From Planococcus liqunii (GTDB taxonomy: Bacteria; Bacillota; Bacilli; Bacillales_A; Planococcaceae): a DNA stretch of 64,000 bases. Below are positions 9,703 through 18,150 of the stretch, piece by piece. Each line of letters begins with the position of its first letter. Within the stretch, counting starts at the first letter, position 1. The notes under the pieces are model-generated. The model saw only the letters and a program-made list of their open reading frames with translations, did no database searches and was not told the DNA's origin. A program made the position numbers and the translations under genes. Where the stretch lies: positions 2,356,001-2,420,000 of the forward strand of contig NZ_CP129238.1 in NCBI RefSeq assembly GCF_030413595.1, written 5' to 3'.

Positions 9703-10671
9703 TTATTTATTGAATGTATTAATGTCCACTTCTTTTGCCAACGATAAAACAACAGCCAACTTGATGCGCGCTTTTTTGCTGTCATAATCGCTTCCAAGCA
9801 GGACGCCTTTCAACATCAAATCGTGGGCACTTCCCGGATAGCTATAGCTTGGATAGGATTTGCCTTCTTCTGCACTGGTGGTCAGGACGACCGTTATCCC
9901 TTTTTGGACAGCCCGCTCAATCGCTTCCACCATATGAGGCGAAACCTGTCCGCGGCCCGCGGCTTCCAAAATAATTCCCGCCGTTTCACCTTCGGCCAGC
10001 AGATCAATCATATGCCCATCCTGGCCGGAATAACACTTGATAATTTCCACTCTTGGCAGCCGGGCCCCTACTTGATGGACTTCATGGGAAATCGGTTTTT
10101 GGTAGACACTGACTACGTCATTATCAATAATCCCAAGATAGCCGTGGCCGAACGAGTCAAACCCCTGGAGATTGCTGGTATGTACTTTTTTAACGTATTT
10201 CGCTGTGTAAATCCGCTCATTAAAGACGACCACCGTGCCAACGCCTTTTAAATTCTCATCGACCGATACATAAATGGAGTTCCGCAGATTCGAGTAGACG
10301 TCTGTTCCAACTTCATCGGGTGATCTTTGCGATCCCGTCACCACAATTGTTCGGTCATCGCTGATTGTTAAATCCAGAAAATAAGCCGTCTCTTCCAAAG
10401 TATCCGTGCCATGGGTGACAACAATCCCATCCACCGTTTCATCAGCCAGTTCGGTTTGGATCGCTTCCCTAAGCTGGAGCATTTTATCGAAGCCGATATG
10501 CATGCTCGGCAATTGAAAAACATCAATCACCTTTACTTCTATTTCTTCCGGCAATTGGCACAATGCAGCCAGTTCCCGGCCTGAAATTGCGCCGGATTTC
10601 AACAACCCCTTGGATACTTCTTTGCTTGCAATAGTTCCTCCTGTGGTAATCAAAGACACTTTTTTATTCAT
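9703..10671 (-). CDS. ansA: L-asparaginase, type I
   Basis: Cytosolic hydrolysis of asparagine to aspartate and ammonia. The 322 residues show both catalytic threonine motifs: TTGGTIAS near residue 11 and VTHGTDTLEETAY near residue 85. The ATG at 10669-10671 follows AAAGGGTG; a GTG seven codons upstream overlaps that site. No ansB lies downstream, unlike the B. subtilis ansAB operon. Confidence 0.94.
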   Translation of the reverse strand: MNKKVSLITTGGTIASKEVSKGLLKSGAISGRELAALCQLPEEIEVKVIDVFQLPSMHIGFDKMLQLREAIQTELADETVDGIVVTHGTDTLEETAYFLDLTISDDRTIVVTGSQRSPDEVGTDVYSNLRNSIYVSVDENLKGVGTVVVFNERIYTAKYVKKVHTSNLQGFDSFGHGYLGIIDNDVVSVYQKPISHEVHQVGARLPRVEIIKCYSGQDGHMIDLLAEGETAGIILEAAGRGQVSPHMVEAIERAVQKGITVVLTTSAEEGKSYPSYSYPGSAHDLMLKGVLLGSDYDSKKARIKLAVVLSLAKEVDINTFNK

Positions 10672-10749
10672 AAACCAACACCCTTTCTCCACCCTATTTT
10701 ACACCATCGCCTCTAGGAACCAATATATTTTTCCTTTTAAAAACAAGAA

Positions 10750-10772
10750 AAAGCGCACTTAGCGTACGCTTT
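10750..10772 (-). terminator. Terminator overlapping the ypdA stop codon
   Basis: Minus-strand stem AAAGCGTAC / GTGCGCTTT with loop GCTAA that contains the TAA stop of ypdA, followed by TTCTTGTTTTT. Confidence 0.65.
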
Positions 10773-11727
10773 CCTTGTCTGCAATTGCATCTGCTATTTG
10801 CTCACCGTGAAAACGACCGTTTTCAATGAAAATGGAGTTAGCATTGTTGCCGGCAGCGATCACTCCTGCAATATACAGATTCTCTGTCTCCGTTTCCATT
10901 GTTTCTTCATCAAAGATGGGGCAGCCCGTTTCGTCGTCGATGGCAATACCGATATTTCTCAAGAATTTATGATCCGGGTGATAGCCGATCATCGCAAAGA
11001 CAAAATCATTCGGAATCGTTTCTTTCGTATCGTTGACGGTCAGCTCGACTTCCCGCTCGCCAATCTTGTCCACCATCGAATCGAATAGCATCGTGATTTC
11101 GCCATTACGGACTAAGCTGTCAAATTCGGGCAAAATCCAAGGCTTGATGCTTTTGGAATAACTTGTGCCATGATAGGACACGGTGACGCGGCTTCCGGCT
11201 TTATGCAATTCAAGTGCAGCATCCACTGCCGAGTTCTTGCCGCCGATCACTAAAACGTCCTGGTCAAAATAAGGATGGCCTTCCTTAAAATAGTGCATCA
11301 CTTTCGGCAAATCTGCGCCTTCCACGTCAAGCTTGTTCGGATTGTCGTAATAACCGGTGGCCGCTATGACATATTTTGCGCGATAGGTGTTTTTAGTTGT
11401 GCGGATGGTGAAGTCCTGCTCTTTTTCTACTGCCAAAACAGTTTCAAACGGCCGGACCTCCAGCCCGCTTCGCTTCACCACTTCCCGGTAATACACCAAA
11501 GCCTGGTTGCGCTTTGCTTTCCGGTCTTCCGTTATAAACGGAATATCCCCGATCGACAGTTTTTCACTGGAGCTGAAAAACGTCTGATGGGTCGGATAAT
11601 TGTATATCGCATTGACGATATTTCCTTTTTCGATAACAATCGGCCGAATGCCCACTTTTTGAAGGGCTATCGCTGCGGCTAGTCCACATGGCCCTCCGCC
11701 GATAATCAGTGCATCTACATTTTCCAT
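10759..11727 (-). CDS. ypdA: Bacillithiol-disulfide reductase (YpdA/Bdr)
   Basis: NADPH-dependent flavoprotein that reduces oxidised bacillithiol in the cytosol. The 322 residues carry an N-terminal FAD motif GGGPCGLAAA (with the conserved Cys of this family), a second dinucleotide motif VIGGKNSAVDAALEL, and YPTHQTFFSSSEKL, all nearly identical to B. subtilis YpdA. Start ATG at 11725-11727 follows AGAGG. Its presence implies the organism uses bacillithiol. Confidence 0.94.
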   Translation of the reverse strand: MENVDALIIGGGPCGLAAAIALQKVGIRPIVIEKGNIVNAIYNYPTHQTFFSSSEKLSIGDIPFITEDRKAKRNQALVYYREVVKRSGLEVRPFETVLAVEKEQDFTIRTTKNTYRAKYVIAATGYYDNPNKLDVEGADLPKVMHYFKEGHPYFDQDVLVIGGKNSAVDAALELHKAGSRVTVSYHGTSYSKSIKPWILPEFDSLVRNGEITMLFDSMVDKIGEREVELTVNDTKETIPNDFVFAMIGYHPDHKFLRNIGIAIDDETGCPIFDEETMETETENLYIAGVIAAGNNANSIFIENGRFHGEQIADAIADKESVR

Positions 11728-11831
11728 TCTAAAACCTCTCCCACAATCAGAATCTCTCTTTAGCATAGAAGATTCTTTTTAGTGCTGACAATCAAAAACA
11801 CTTGGGTATTTGAAAAGGAGCCCAGCTGCTA

Positions 11832-12590
11832 TTAAGAATCTGACGATTTCGGCCGGATAGTGTAGATATGGTATTGCGCCTCTGCATCTAAACGGAGAGG
11901 CAGCTTGGTGGTCCCGTATCCGTTGCTGACGAGCTCGATTTTGCCGTTTGTTTCCCGAAAATGCCCTTTTTCTGTGATCCCAAAACGCCCGAGCCGTATC
12001 TGGCCGCCATGAGTATGGCCGGCAAGCAAAAAATCAGCCGGATAATTTTCTCTGACATATTTGAATATGGAAGGAGTATGCGATACAAATAGGACGGTGT
12101 CTTCCGGTTTAACCCCTGAAAAAGTTTTTGAAACTGCATCTTTTTCATAAATAAAGTAATCCAGGCCCGCCAGTTTCAAATGCGGATTGCCAAACAACGT
12201 CACCCATTCATTTTCCAAAACAGTCACTTTATATTTTTTAAAAAGTTGGCGCAGCGCTTCTTCCCCTACATGCCGGTCATGGTTGCCCCAGACAAAGTAC
12301 AATGCGCCCAGTTCGCTGAGCACTTGTAAATTACGTTCAATGCGGCTTAGCGGCACGCCTTTCTCTGCCAGGTCGCCGCCAATGATGACCATGTCGACGG
12401 GATGAGCTGCCAAGTTCCCATATAATGTTCTTCTGTGAATATCCGAGATGAACATTAATCGGAACGGCTTGAACGGGTGTTTGGCTGGCAATTCCACTGT
12501 CTCGCTTTTTAAATTTTGCTGATAAGCATTGCGGAACATAAAAAGAAGCAACGCCAGCGCTGCCAGCATGCTTTTATAAATCCATTTCAT
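11832..12590 (-). CDS. ypbG: Membrane-anchored metallophosphoesterase (YpbG-like)
   Basis: An N-terminal hydrophobic segment (residues 5-22) acts as signal anchor, followed by a calcineurin-type phosphoesterase domain. Metal motifs are complete: DIH (FISDIHRR), GGDLAEKG, GNHDRH, and GHTHGGQ. The domain therefore probably faces outside. The substrate is unknown. Named by similarity and by position in the ypbE-ypbG neighbourhood. Confidence 0.85.
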   Translation of the reverse strand: MKWIYKSMLAALALLLFMFRNAYQQNLKSETVELPAKHPFKPFRLMFISDIHRRTLYGNLAAHPVDMVIIGGDLAEKGVPLSRIERNLQVLSELGALYFVWGNHDRHVGEEALRQLFKKYKVTVLENEWVTLFGNPHLKLAGLDYFIYEKDAVSKTFSGVKPEDTVLFVSHTPSIFKYVRENYPADFLLAGHTHGGQIRLGRFGITEKGHFRETNGKIELVSNGYGTTKLPLRLDAEAQYHIYTIRPKSSDS

Positions 12591-12612
12591 CTGAAAAATC
12601 CTTTCAATTTAA

Positions 12613-12651
12613 ATAAAGAGGCAAAGCAGAGCGCTGCTTGTGCCTCTTTAT
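12613..12651 (-). terminator. Intrinsic terminator after the CBS-domain gene
   Basis: Stem ATAAAGAGGCA / TGCCTCTTTAT with an inner AAGCAG/CTGCTT helix, 15 bases after the stop; the minus-strand side ends in TTTATTT. Confidence 0.8.
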
Positions 12652-12665
12652 GTTTGTTTAGTCAA

Positions 12666-13295
12666 TCAGTCTTCAGAGATATCCAATACGCGGAACCCTG
12701 ATTTTTCAAGTTCTTTCACAAAACGTTCCACGTTGTCCTTTTTCTTGATTTTAAGGACGATTCGTCGTACCACTTTATCCGTTTCATCAAAAGTAACCAA
12801 TGAAATTACTGCTTCCTTGAACTTTTCAATTATATCACCTAATCGGCCGATGCGGCCTTCCGACTCTACGGAAGTAAACGTAATGCGCACACCTTCTTTT
12901 TCCATTCCAAATGCACTTTGCAGCTGGTTCATCACGTCAAAACGCGTGACAATGCCGAGCAAATCGCCATTTTCGACAACAGCGATAATTGGAAAATCGT
13001 TCAATTCCACAATTGCTTTCTCAAAAACGTCATCGAGATGCAAATAGACGCCCTGGTTAACCATTACGTCGCCGACTTTAGTCGTACTGACAAACTCTTC
13101 TTTGCTTTTGCCGGAAAGGAAAAACGCACGATATACGTGATACCATGTGAAAATACCTTTGTATGTGGTGCCTTCCAACACCGGAAGCGCATCTATTGTG
13201 TGCTGTTCAAGCAAATCCAGTCCAATTTGGACCGAATCATCCATTTTAACCGTATGGCATTTTTCTCTTTTGACCATTACACTTTTTACAAACAT
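12666..13295 (-). CDS. CBS-pair domain protein
   Basis: A 209-residue cytosolic protein with two CBS motifs (about 8-65 and 75-130; for example VGDVMVNQGV and DDFPIIAVVENGDLLGIVTRFD-like core) and an ACT-like C-terminal region (about 140-200). CBS pairs usually bind adenine nucleotides and regulate a partner. No partner is obvious from the context. ATG at 13293-13295 follows AGAGGTGA; the in-frame GTG upstream lies in that site. Confidence 0.85.
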   Translation of the reverse strand: MFVKSVMVKREKCHTVKMDDSVQIGLDLLEQHTIDALPVLEGTTYKGIFTWYHVYRAFFLSGKSKEEFVSTTKVGDVMVNQGVYLHLDDVFEKAIVELNDFPIIAVVENGDLLGIVTRFDVMNQLQSAFGMEKEGVRITFTSVESEGRIGRLGDIIEKFKEAVISLVTFDETDKVVRRIVLKIKKKDNVERFVKELEKSGFRVLDISED

Positions 13296-13364
13296 CCAGT
13301 TCACCTCTGCCTTTTCTATGCGTTATCAATAATTACTTCGCCGTCACAATTATGTTTCCCTCTT

Positions 13365-14186
13365 TTATGGCAAAATTAACGTCCGGCCGACGGTTAATTC
13401 ATTTGAGGATAATCCGTTCGCCTGCTTGATCTTCGCAACGCCTGCATTGGCTCCGGCAGCACCGTATGTATTTACGGCAATTCGGTAAAGTGTCTCGCCT
13501 GGCTGCACCACATGGGTTTTACCAGAAGCATTTTTCTTTTCCTCGGCTTCTTTTTCAGCTTTGGCTTTTGCTTCAGCCTCCGCTTTCGCCTTTTCTTCTG
13601 CTTCAGCTCTTGCTTTCGCCTCGGCTTCCGCTTGGGCTTTCGCTTTTGCTTCAGCTTTCGCTTTTGCCTCGCTTTGGGCTTTAGCCTCTGCTTCCGCTTG
13701 AGCTTTGGCTTTTGCCTCGGCTTCAGCTTTTGCTTTCGTTTCTGCTTCAGCTTTCGCGTCGGCGTCAGCTTTTGCTTTTGCTTTTGCAGCAGCTTCTTTT
13801 TCAGCTTTTTCTTTTTCAGCAGCAGCTTTTTCTGCTGCTTCTTTTGCTTGTTTTTCTTCTTTCTTCTTGTCTTCTTCTGCATCAGCAAGAACACCTGCGT
13901 TATCAGACGGTGAAGGGTTTGTATCCAAGGTGACTTGATCGTTCACGGCGCTGGTTGTCAATGTGTCATCTGGCTCATACACAACGGCCAAGTATATAAG
14001 AAGTGCTACAGGGAGTAAAATAAACATGAAAAATAGGGAAGGCAGCAGTACATTCTTTCGTTTTTTCGGCTTCTTTTTGACCGTATTCGCTTTGCGGTAA
14101 GCCTTTCTAGAAGCTGCTGTACTGCTTTGAATTGCAATTTCCTGGCGTCCTTTTTCAATTGCTTCACGATAATTTTGTTTTCCCAT
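13365..14186 (-). CDS. Membrane-anchored LysM protein with a long Ala/Lys/Glu repeat (YpbE-like)
   Basis: A 273-residue protein with a basic cytoplasmic head (1-45), one membrane helix (about 46-70), an acidic spacer, then about 115 residues of almost pure A/K/E (KAEAEAKAKAQ-type repeats, about 108-220), and a C-terminal LysM domain (HVVQPGETLYRIA at about 228) for peptidoglycan binding. The repeat should form a long charged helix or coiled coil spanning the wall. It precedes recQ in position as ypbE does in B. subtilis. The low-complexity DNA also keeps long open frames on the other strand, which I regard as artefacts. Confidence 0.85.
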   Translation of the reverse strand: MGKQNYREAIEKGRQEIAIQSSTAASRKAYRKANTVKKKPKKRKNVLLPSLFFMFILLPVALLIYLAVVYEPDDTLTTSAVNDQVTLDTNPSPSDNAGVLADAEEDKKKEEKQAKEAAEKAAAEKEKAEKEAAAKAKAKADADAKAEAETKAKAEAEAKAKAQAEAEAKAQSEAKAKAEAKAKAQAEAEAKARAEAEEKAKAEAEAKAKAEKEAEEKKNASGKTHVVQPGETLYRIAVNTYGAAGANAGVAKIKQANGLSSNELTVGRTLILP

Positions 14187-14269
14187 AGTCGACTACCCCT
14201 ATCTGCTCTAATAATTCCATTATGCCGAAAAATTCCCTTTTTGTAAATGTCATTTTCCGAAAATTGTCA

Positions 14270-15694
14270 TTAAGGCAATAGTGCATTTAGACGATTTTGC
14301 CAGCTCTCAAGTACTACTTTCTGCGGTTTCTCCAGGCGCTTGCCAAAAACACTATAATCAATGCCGTCATTCACGCAGCAATTCTCGGGCTTTCCTTTCA
14401 AGTGCTGGTCAAAGCACTCGATGATATACTCCCGGATGCAGCTTTGGAGATTGACCAATTTCTTCATTTTATCCACTTGCTTGATTTTTTCCCTTTGAAG
14501 AAATTCCATTTGGCGCAAGGTTTCGGATTCGCTCAACCGGCTCAGCCAATAAGCAATGACGCGCAATGCAGTTTCTCTCACGATGCCGTCAGCCACCAAT
14601 TGGTCTGCGCCGGCTGGATGGGAAGCGACTTGCTGGATTTCATGCCGCGTCGGCAATTCGTCCATAACAAGGCTTTGCAGCAAGCCTTCATCGCCTTCTG
14701 CATAAAGCAAAGTGGCAAGCGCCGCTTCGCCGTCACGCCCCGCTCTTCCTACTTCCTGGACATACCCTTCAACAGAAGTGGGCAATTGAAAATGCACGAC
14801 GTGCCGGATGTTTGAAATATGGACGCCCATGCCGAATGCATTGGTCGAGCAAACCCAGTCCAATTCACCGTTCTGGAATTGCTGCTGCACAAACACGCGG
14901 TCTTGGTGTTCCATTCCGCCATGATAGTACGAAGCGGAAATTCCCTGGTCCATCAAAATAGCGGCAAGTTCCTGCGACTTTCTACGCGTTCCGGCATAAA
15001 TGATTCCCGGGCCTGCACTTTTGCGGACAAAAGACGTGAGCCATTCCAACTTCTGCCGAGAATCCTCGAATTTCTTTATATCATAGACAATATTTTTCCG
15101 GTCCATCGAATGCTTATATATAAAAGGCTCATCAAGTTTTAAATATGCTTTGATTTCCTGGGTAACTTTTTCTGTTGCTGTAGCGGTCAGTGCCAGCACT
15201 TGCGGAAACTTCAAGATCGGAAGGATTTCCGCAATGCGGAGATAATCCGGCCGAAAATCAAATCCCCATTGCGAAATGCAATGGGCTTCATCTGCAACAA
15301 GCAAAGAAACGCAGATTTTTTCCAATTGTTTTTTGACAAAAGGCTGGACCAGCATCTCCGGCGAGATGAAAATAAAACGGTAACTGCCAAGTGTCTGCCA
15401 AATTTTCTCTCTTTCCTGTGGTTTCAAAAAGGAGTTGATGGCCACTACAGACTTCTCCCCCATTTTTTTCAACTGGGCAACTTGGTCTTGCATCAGCGAC
15501 AGCAATGGCGAGACGACCAGTACCGTGCCTGGCAGAATATGTGCAGGCAGCTGATAGCACATCGACTTCCCCATGCCGGTCGGCAAAAGCGCAACCACGT
15601 CTTTGCCTTTTATGACCTGTTCAATCACTTCCCGCTGTCCGGGCCGGAATGAAGAAAAGCCGTAGGCGGAAAAAAGCACTTCTTCTAATTTCAT
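14270..15694 (-). CDS. recQ: RecQ-family ATP-dependent DNA helicase
   Basis: 3'-5' superfamily 2 helicase in recombination and fork repair. Motifs in order: Q-motif region FRPGQREVI, Walker A LLPTGMGKS, DEAH box VADEAHCISQWGFDF, TATATE (motif III), and motif VI QEVGRAGRDG. The 474 residues end soon after the zinc-binding/RQC region and no HRDC domain is visible, as in short Firmicute RecQ. The start overlaps the ypbB stop (ATGA), indicating coupled translation. Confidence 0.94.
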   Translation of the reverse strand: MKLEEVLFSAYGFSSFRPGQREVIEQVIKGKDVVALLPTGMGKSMCYQLPAHILPGTVLVVSPLLSLMQDQVAQLKKMGEKSVVAINSFLKPQEREKIWQTLGSYRFIFISPEMLVQPFVKKQLEKICVSLLVADEAHCISQWGFDFRPDYLRIAEILPILKFPQVLALTATATEKVTQEIKAYLKLDEPFIYKHSMDRKNIVYDIKKFEDSRQKLEWLTSFVRKSAGPGIIYAGTRRKSQELAAILMDQGISASYYHGGMEHQDRVFVQQQFQNGELDWVCSTNAFGMGVHISNIRHVVHFQLPTSVEGYVQEVGRAGRDGEAALATLLYAEGDEGLLQSLVMDELPTRHEIQQVASHPAGADQLVADGIVRETALRVIAYWLSRLSESETLRQMEFLQREKIKQVDKMKKLVNLQSCIREYIIECFDQHLKGKPENCCVNDGIDYSVFGKRLEKPQKVVLESWQNRLNALLP

Positions 15695-16752
15695 GGCTGG
15701 TCCTCCCTTAACGCAAGCGCCAGACGGATTTGGAAATATGTCGCGTCCGGAAGCTCCTCTTTTATATCTCTTAAGCGCTTCGTGTTTCTTTTTTTGCTGA
15801 CGTTCACAATTTGTTCATACATGGCTGACGTCATGAAAGGCGTAAAATTGAAAAAGGGGTCATTCATCGCAAGCTCCACGAAATGGTCTTCGATGGTACT
15901 GGTTTTCAATTGGCGGATTGCAGCAATTTCAGCCAAGGAAAGGCCCCTTTCGAACAACTTCTCTGTCCGCTGGGTCGACTCGGTCAAAACCGACCGCTGA
16001 ATGACTTGGTCAAGCAATGGGGAAAGCATCGAAAATCCGTTCCCCTCCAGCACATCAAGCCAAGCATGCAAAGCTTCTACTGACGCTAATTGAACGTCCA
16101 GGACATGCAAATCATGCGTTAAAGCAATCTGCTCCCACGTCATCCCGCTCCACCCAAGGCCCGTTAAACGCTGCATCAGAACCATTTTTGAGCGTTCTTC
16201 GACATCCGCAGACTCCAGGCTTTCCATCATTTCCGCTTTAAAGCGGGCGACAGAAGCCGGGTCCCGAAAGTTGATCTTTTTCAAATAATGTTTGACCCAC
16301 GACTGCAGGTCTTCTGCGTTATGTACCGGATCGAATCGGTTAGTCTGCTGGCTTGTATAAGATAGAGTCTGGACGATTAAAGACAAACGGTTCAAAAAGA
16401 CAGCTTCGTTGCCTCTGTATTTCCAGCCATTGAGCGTTGTTTCCGGCATCGCCTGAGCCAAAGCTTTATCCGTCAAATCGATCACCTGATCATTGTCTCT
16501 TAGCAGCTGACGGGCAAATAAGTTCCGGATCACTTCATCGTAAAGATGCTTTTCCAGATTTGGCATAACTGCGAAATACGGGTGGAGCCGGTAATAACCG
16601 ACATCCTGGATGGTTTGGCCTGATTTCTTTCCTTTGATCAAATGGAAAGGAGAAGAGATGGTGCGTTCCAAATTTATGGCTTTCATGATGGTAATAACAA
16701 GCTCCTCGAATAACAAGAGCGGCCCCCCTAGCGTTTTTTGGTTGAAAAACAT
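15691..16752 (-). CDS. ypbB: Helix-turn-helix domain protein YpbB
   Basis: A 353-residue protein found directly upstream of recQ in Bacilli, as here with a 4-base overlap. The C-terminal part has the RecQ-associated helix-turn-helix (FERGLSLAEIAAIRQLKTSTIEDH), similar to the HTH tail in longer RecQ helicases, so the pair may act as one split helicase. Start ATG at 16750-16752 follows AAAGGTG. Biochemical role unknown. Confidence 0.85.
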   Translation of the reverse strand: MFFNQKTLGGPLLLFEELVITIMKAINLERTISSPFHLIKGKKSGQTIQDVGYYRLHPYFAVMPNLEKHLYDEVIRNLFARQLLRDNDQVIDLTDKALAQAMPETTLNGWKYRGNEAVFLNRLSLIVQTLSYTSQQTNRFDPVHNAEDLQSWVKHYLKKINFRDPASVARFKAEMMESLESADVEERSKMVLMQRLTGLGWSGMTWEQIALTHDLHVLDVQLASVEALHAWLDVLEGNGFSMLSPLLDQVIQRSVLTESTQRTEKLFERGLSLAEIAAIRQLKTSTIEDHFVELAMNDPFFNFTPFMTSAMYEQIVNVSKKRNTKRLRDIKEELPDATYFQIRLALALREDQP

Positions 16753-16791
16753 GGCAAACACCTTTAGAATGAATTACGGTAGTATAACTGA

Positions 16792-17076
<285 letters not shown>

Positions 17077-17087
17077 TTTGAAACTTT

Positions 17088-17135
17088 AAAACAGGCGTTC
17101 ACGAAAGCAAAGATGCTTTCGTGAACGCCTGTTTT
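17088..17135. terminator. Bidirectional terminator after fer
   Basis: A perfect 22-base stem, AAAACAGGCGTTCACGAAAGCA paired with its complement around loop AAGA, ending in TTTT on both strands. It closes fer on the plus strand. Confidence 0.85.
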
Positions 17136-17159
17136 GCATGTCAGCCTGTTTTTGCGGCT

Positions 17160-17195
17160 AAAAAAACTGAGCAGGAATTCAATCTTCCCGCTCAG
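17160..17195 (-). terminator. Intrinsic terminator of ribU
   Basis: Minus-strand hairpin CTGAGC...GGAA/TTCC...GCTCAG followed by seven T, 12 bases after the ribU stop. Confidence 0.8.
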
Positions 17196-17207
17196 CCTGC
17201 TATGTCT

Positions 17208-17786
17208 TTATTGGTAATAAAGGCGCTGCTTGTCAATCCACTTTTGCATACTGCTGAACATCAGCAGGACAATAGCTGTCAAAATCAGCCCTTTAATCAA
17301 GTTGAATGGTAAGATCCCCAGAACGATTGTGCCGAATAGCGCATTGCCTGTTTCTGCAGGCATGTTCAAGAAATACGTATACATTGGCAAGAACACCAAG
17401 TAATTCAATACGCTCATGCCGATTGCCATAGACAATGTCCCGGCAGCCAATCCGAAAGCCATGCCTTTTTTTGTCGCCATTTTGCGGTAAATCACGTAGA
17501 CCGGCATAATAAACAAAATGCTCGTTACAAAATTGGCCAAATGGCCGACCGGAACGCCTGTAGGGCTTCCAGCAAAAAGCCAATCCAATGCATTTTTGAA
17601 AAATGCTACAAGTATCCCTGCAACTGGCCCCATCGTAATAGCGGCAATCAAAGCCGGCACATCACTAAAATCGACTTTCAAAAAAGCGGGTAGCGCTGGC
17701 AAAGGGAAATTGAAAAGCATCAAGATAAATGAGATGCTGCTCAACATTCCAATGACGATCATCGACTGCAATTTTTTGTTCTTCAT
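17208..17786 (-). CDS. ribU: Riboflavin ECF transporter substrate-binding subunit
   Basis: A 192-residue S-component with six predicted membrane helices that binds riboflavin and docks on a shared EcfAAT energising module. Typical features are the N-terminal MIVIGMLSSISFILM helix, the KVDFSDVPALIA motif and GPVAGILVAFFKNALDWL. ATG at 17784-17786 follows AAGGAGAG. Expression is controlled by the FMN riboswitch and terminator directly upstream. Confidence 0.95.
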   Translation of the reverse strand: MKNKKLQSMIVIGMLSSISFILMLFNFPLPALPAFLKVDFSDVPALIAAITMGPVAGILVAFFKNALDWLFAGSPTGVPVGHLANFVTSILFIMPVYVIYRKMATKKGMAFGLAAGTLSMAIGMSVLNYLVFLPMYTYFLNMPAETGNALFGTIVLGILPFNLIKGLILTAIVLLMFSSMQKWIDKQRLYYQ

Positions 17787-17850
17787 ATTCCTCTCTCCTT
17801 GTAGTGATTCACCAGAAGAAAGGTTTGGACAATGTGGCCATCTACGCAAT

Positions 17851-17878
17851 AAAACCCTTAAGTACATTCACTTAAGGG
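17851..17878 (-). terminator. Riboswitch-controlled terminator of ribU
   Basis: Minus-strand stem CCCTTAAGT...ACTTAAGGG (9 bp, loop GAATGT) followed by TTTTATT, placed between the FMN aptamer and the ribU ribosome site. This is where an FMN-bound aptamer would cause termination. Confidence 0.8.
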
Positions 17879-17935
17879 AGAAAAGGCACATTTAATAAGC
17901 GCTGTGCTTATAAATAAGCAACACACGTCCGCACC

Positions 17936-18066
17936 TTCACCTTCTCCCATCCAGACTATACTGTCGGCTTTGGAATCTCACCAAATCCTGCGTTTTACGG
18001 CTCGCGGGCTTATGGACCACTGTCCAATTACCGCCGGTAGGGAATCACACCCTGCCCCGAAGATGA
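17936..18066 (-). ncRNA. FMN riboswitch (RFN element)
   Basis: Read on the minus strand the conserved RFN blocks appear in order: ATCTTCGGGGCAGGG, ATTCCCTACCGGCGGTA, the AGCCCGCGAGCC segment, GGATTTGGTGAGATTCC, GCCGACAGTATAGTC and GGATGGGAGAAGGTG. FMN binding is known to shut off riboflavin genes of this type. It lies about 150 bases upstream of ribU with a terminator in between. Confidence 0.95.
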
Positions 18067-18100
18067 ATCGATATTTTGTTATACCCTAATCTTAGTAGAA

Positions 18101-18142
18101 AACAGACACCTTGTAAACTAAATTGTTTACAAGGTGTCTGTT
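18101..18142 (-). terminator. Terminator of sigX-rsiX
   Basis: Perfect 18-base stem AACAGACACCTTGTAAAC around loop of six, 9 bases after the rsiX stop, followed on the minus strand by TTTTC. Confidence 0.85.
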
Positions 18143-18150
18143 TATTTCAG

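Noticed and set aside
13472..13938. Several long frames opposite and alongside the LysM gene
   Set aside because: They are shadows of the Ala/Lys/Glu repeat (poly Phe/Ser/Cys or poly Lys/Arg) with no start signals.
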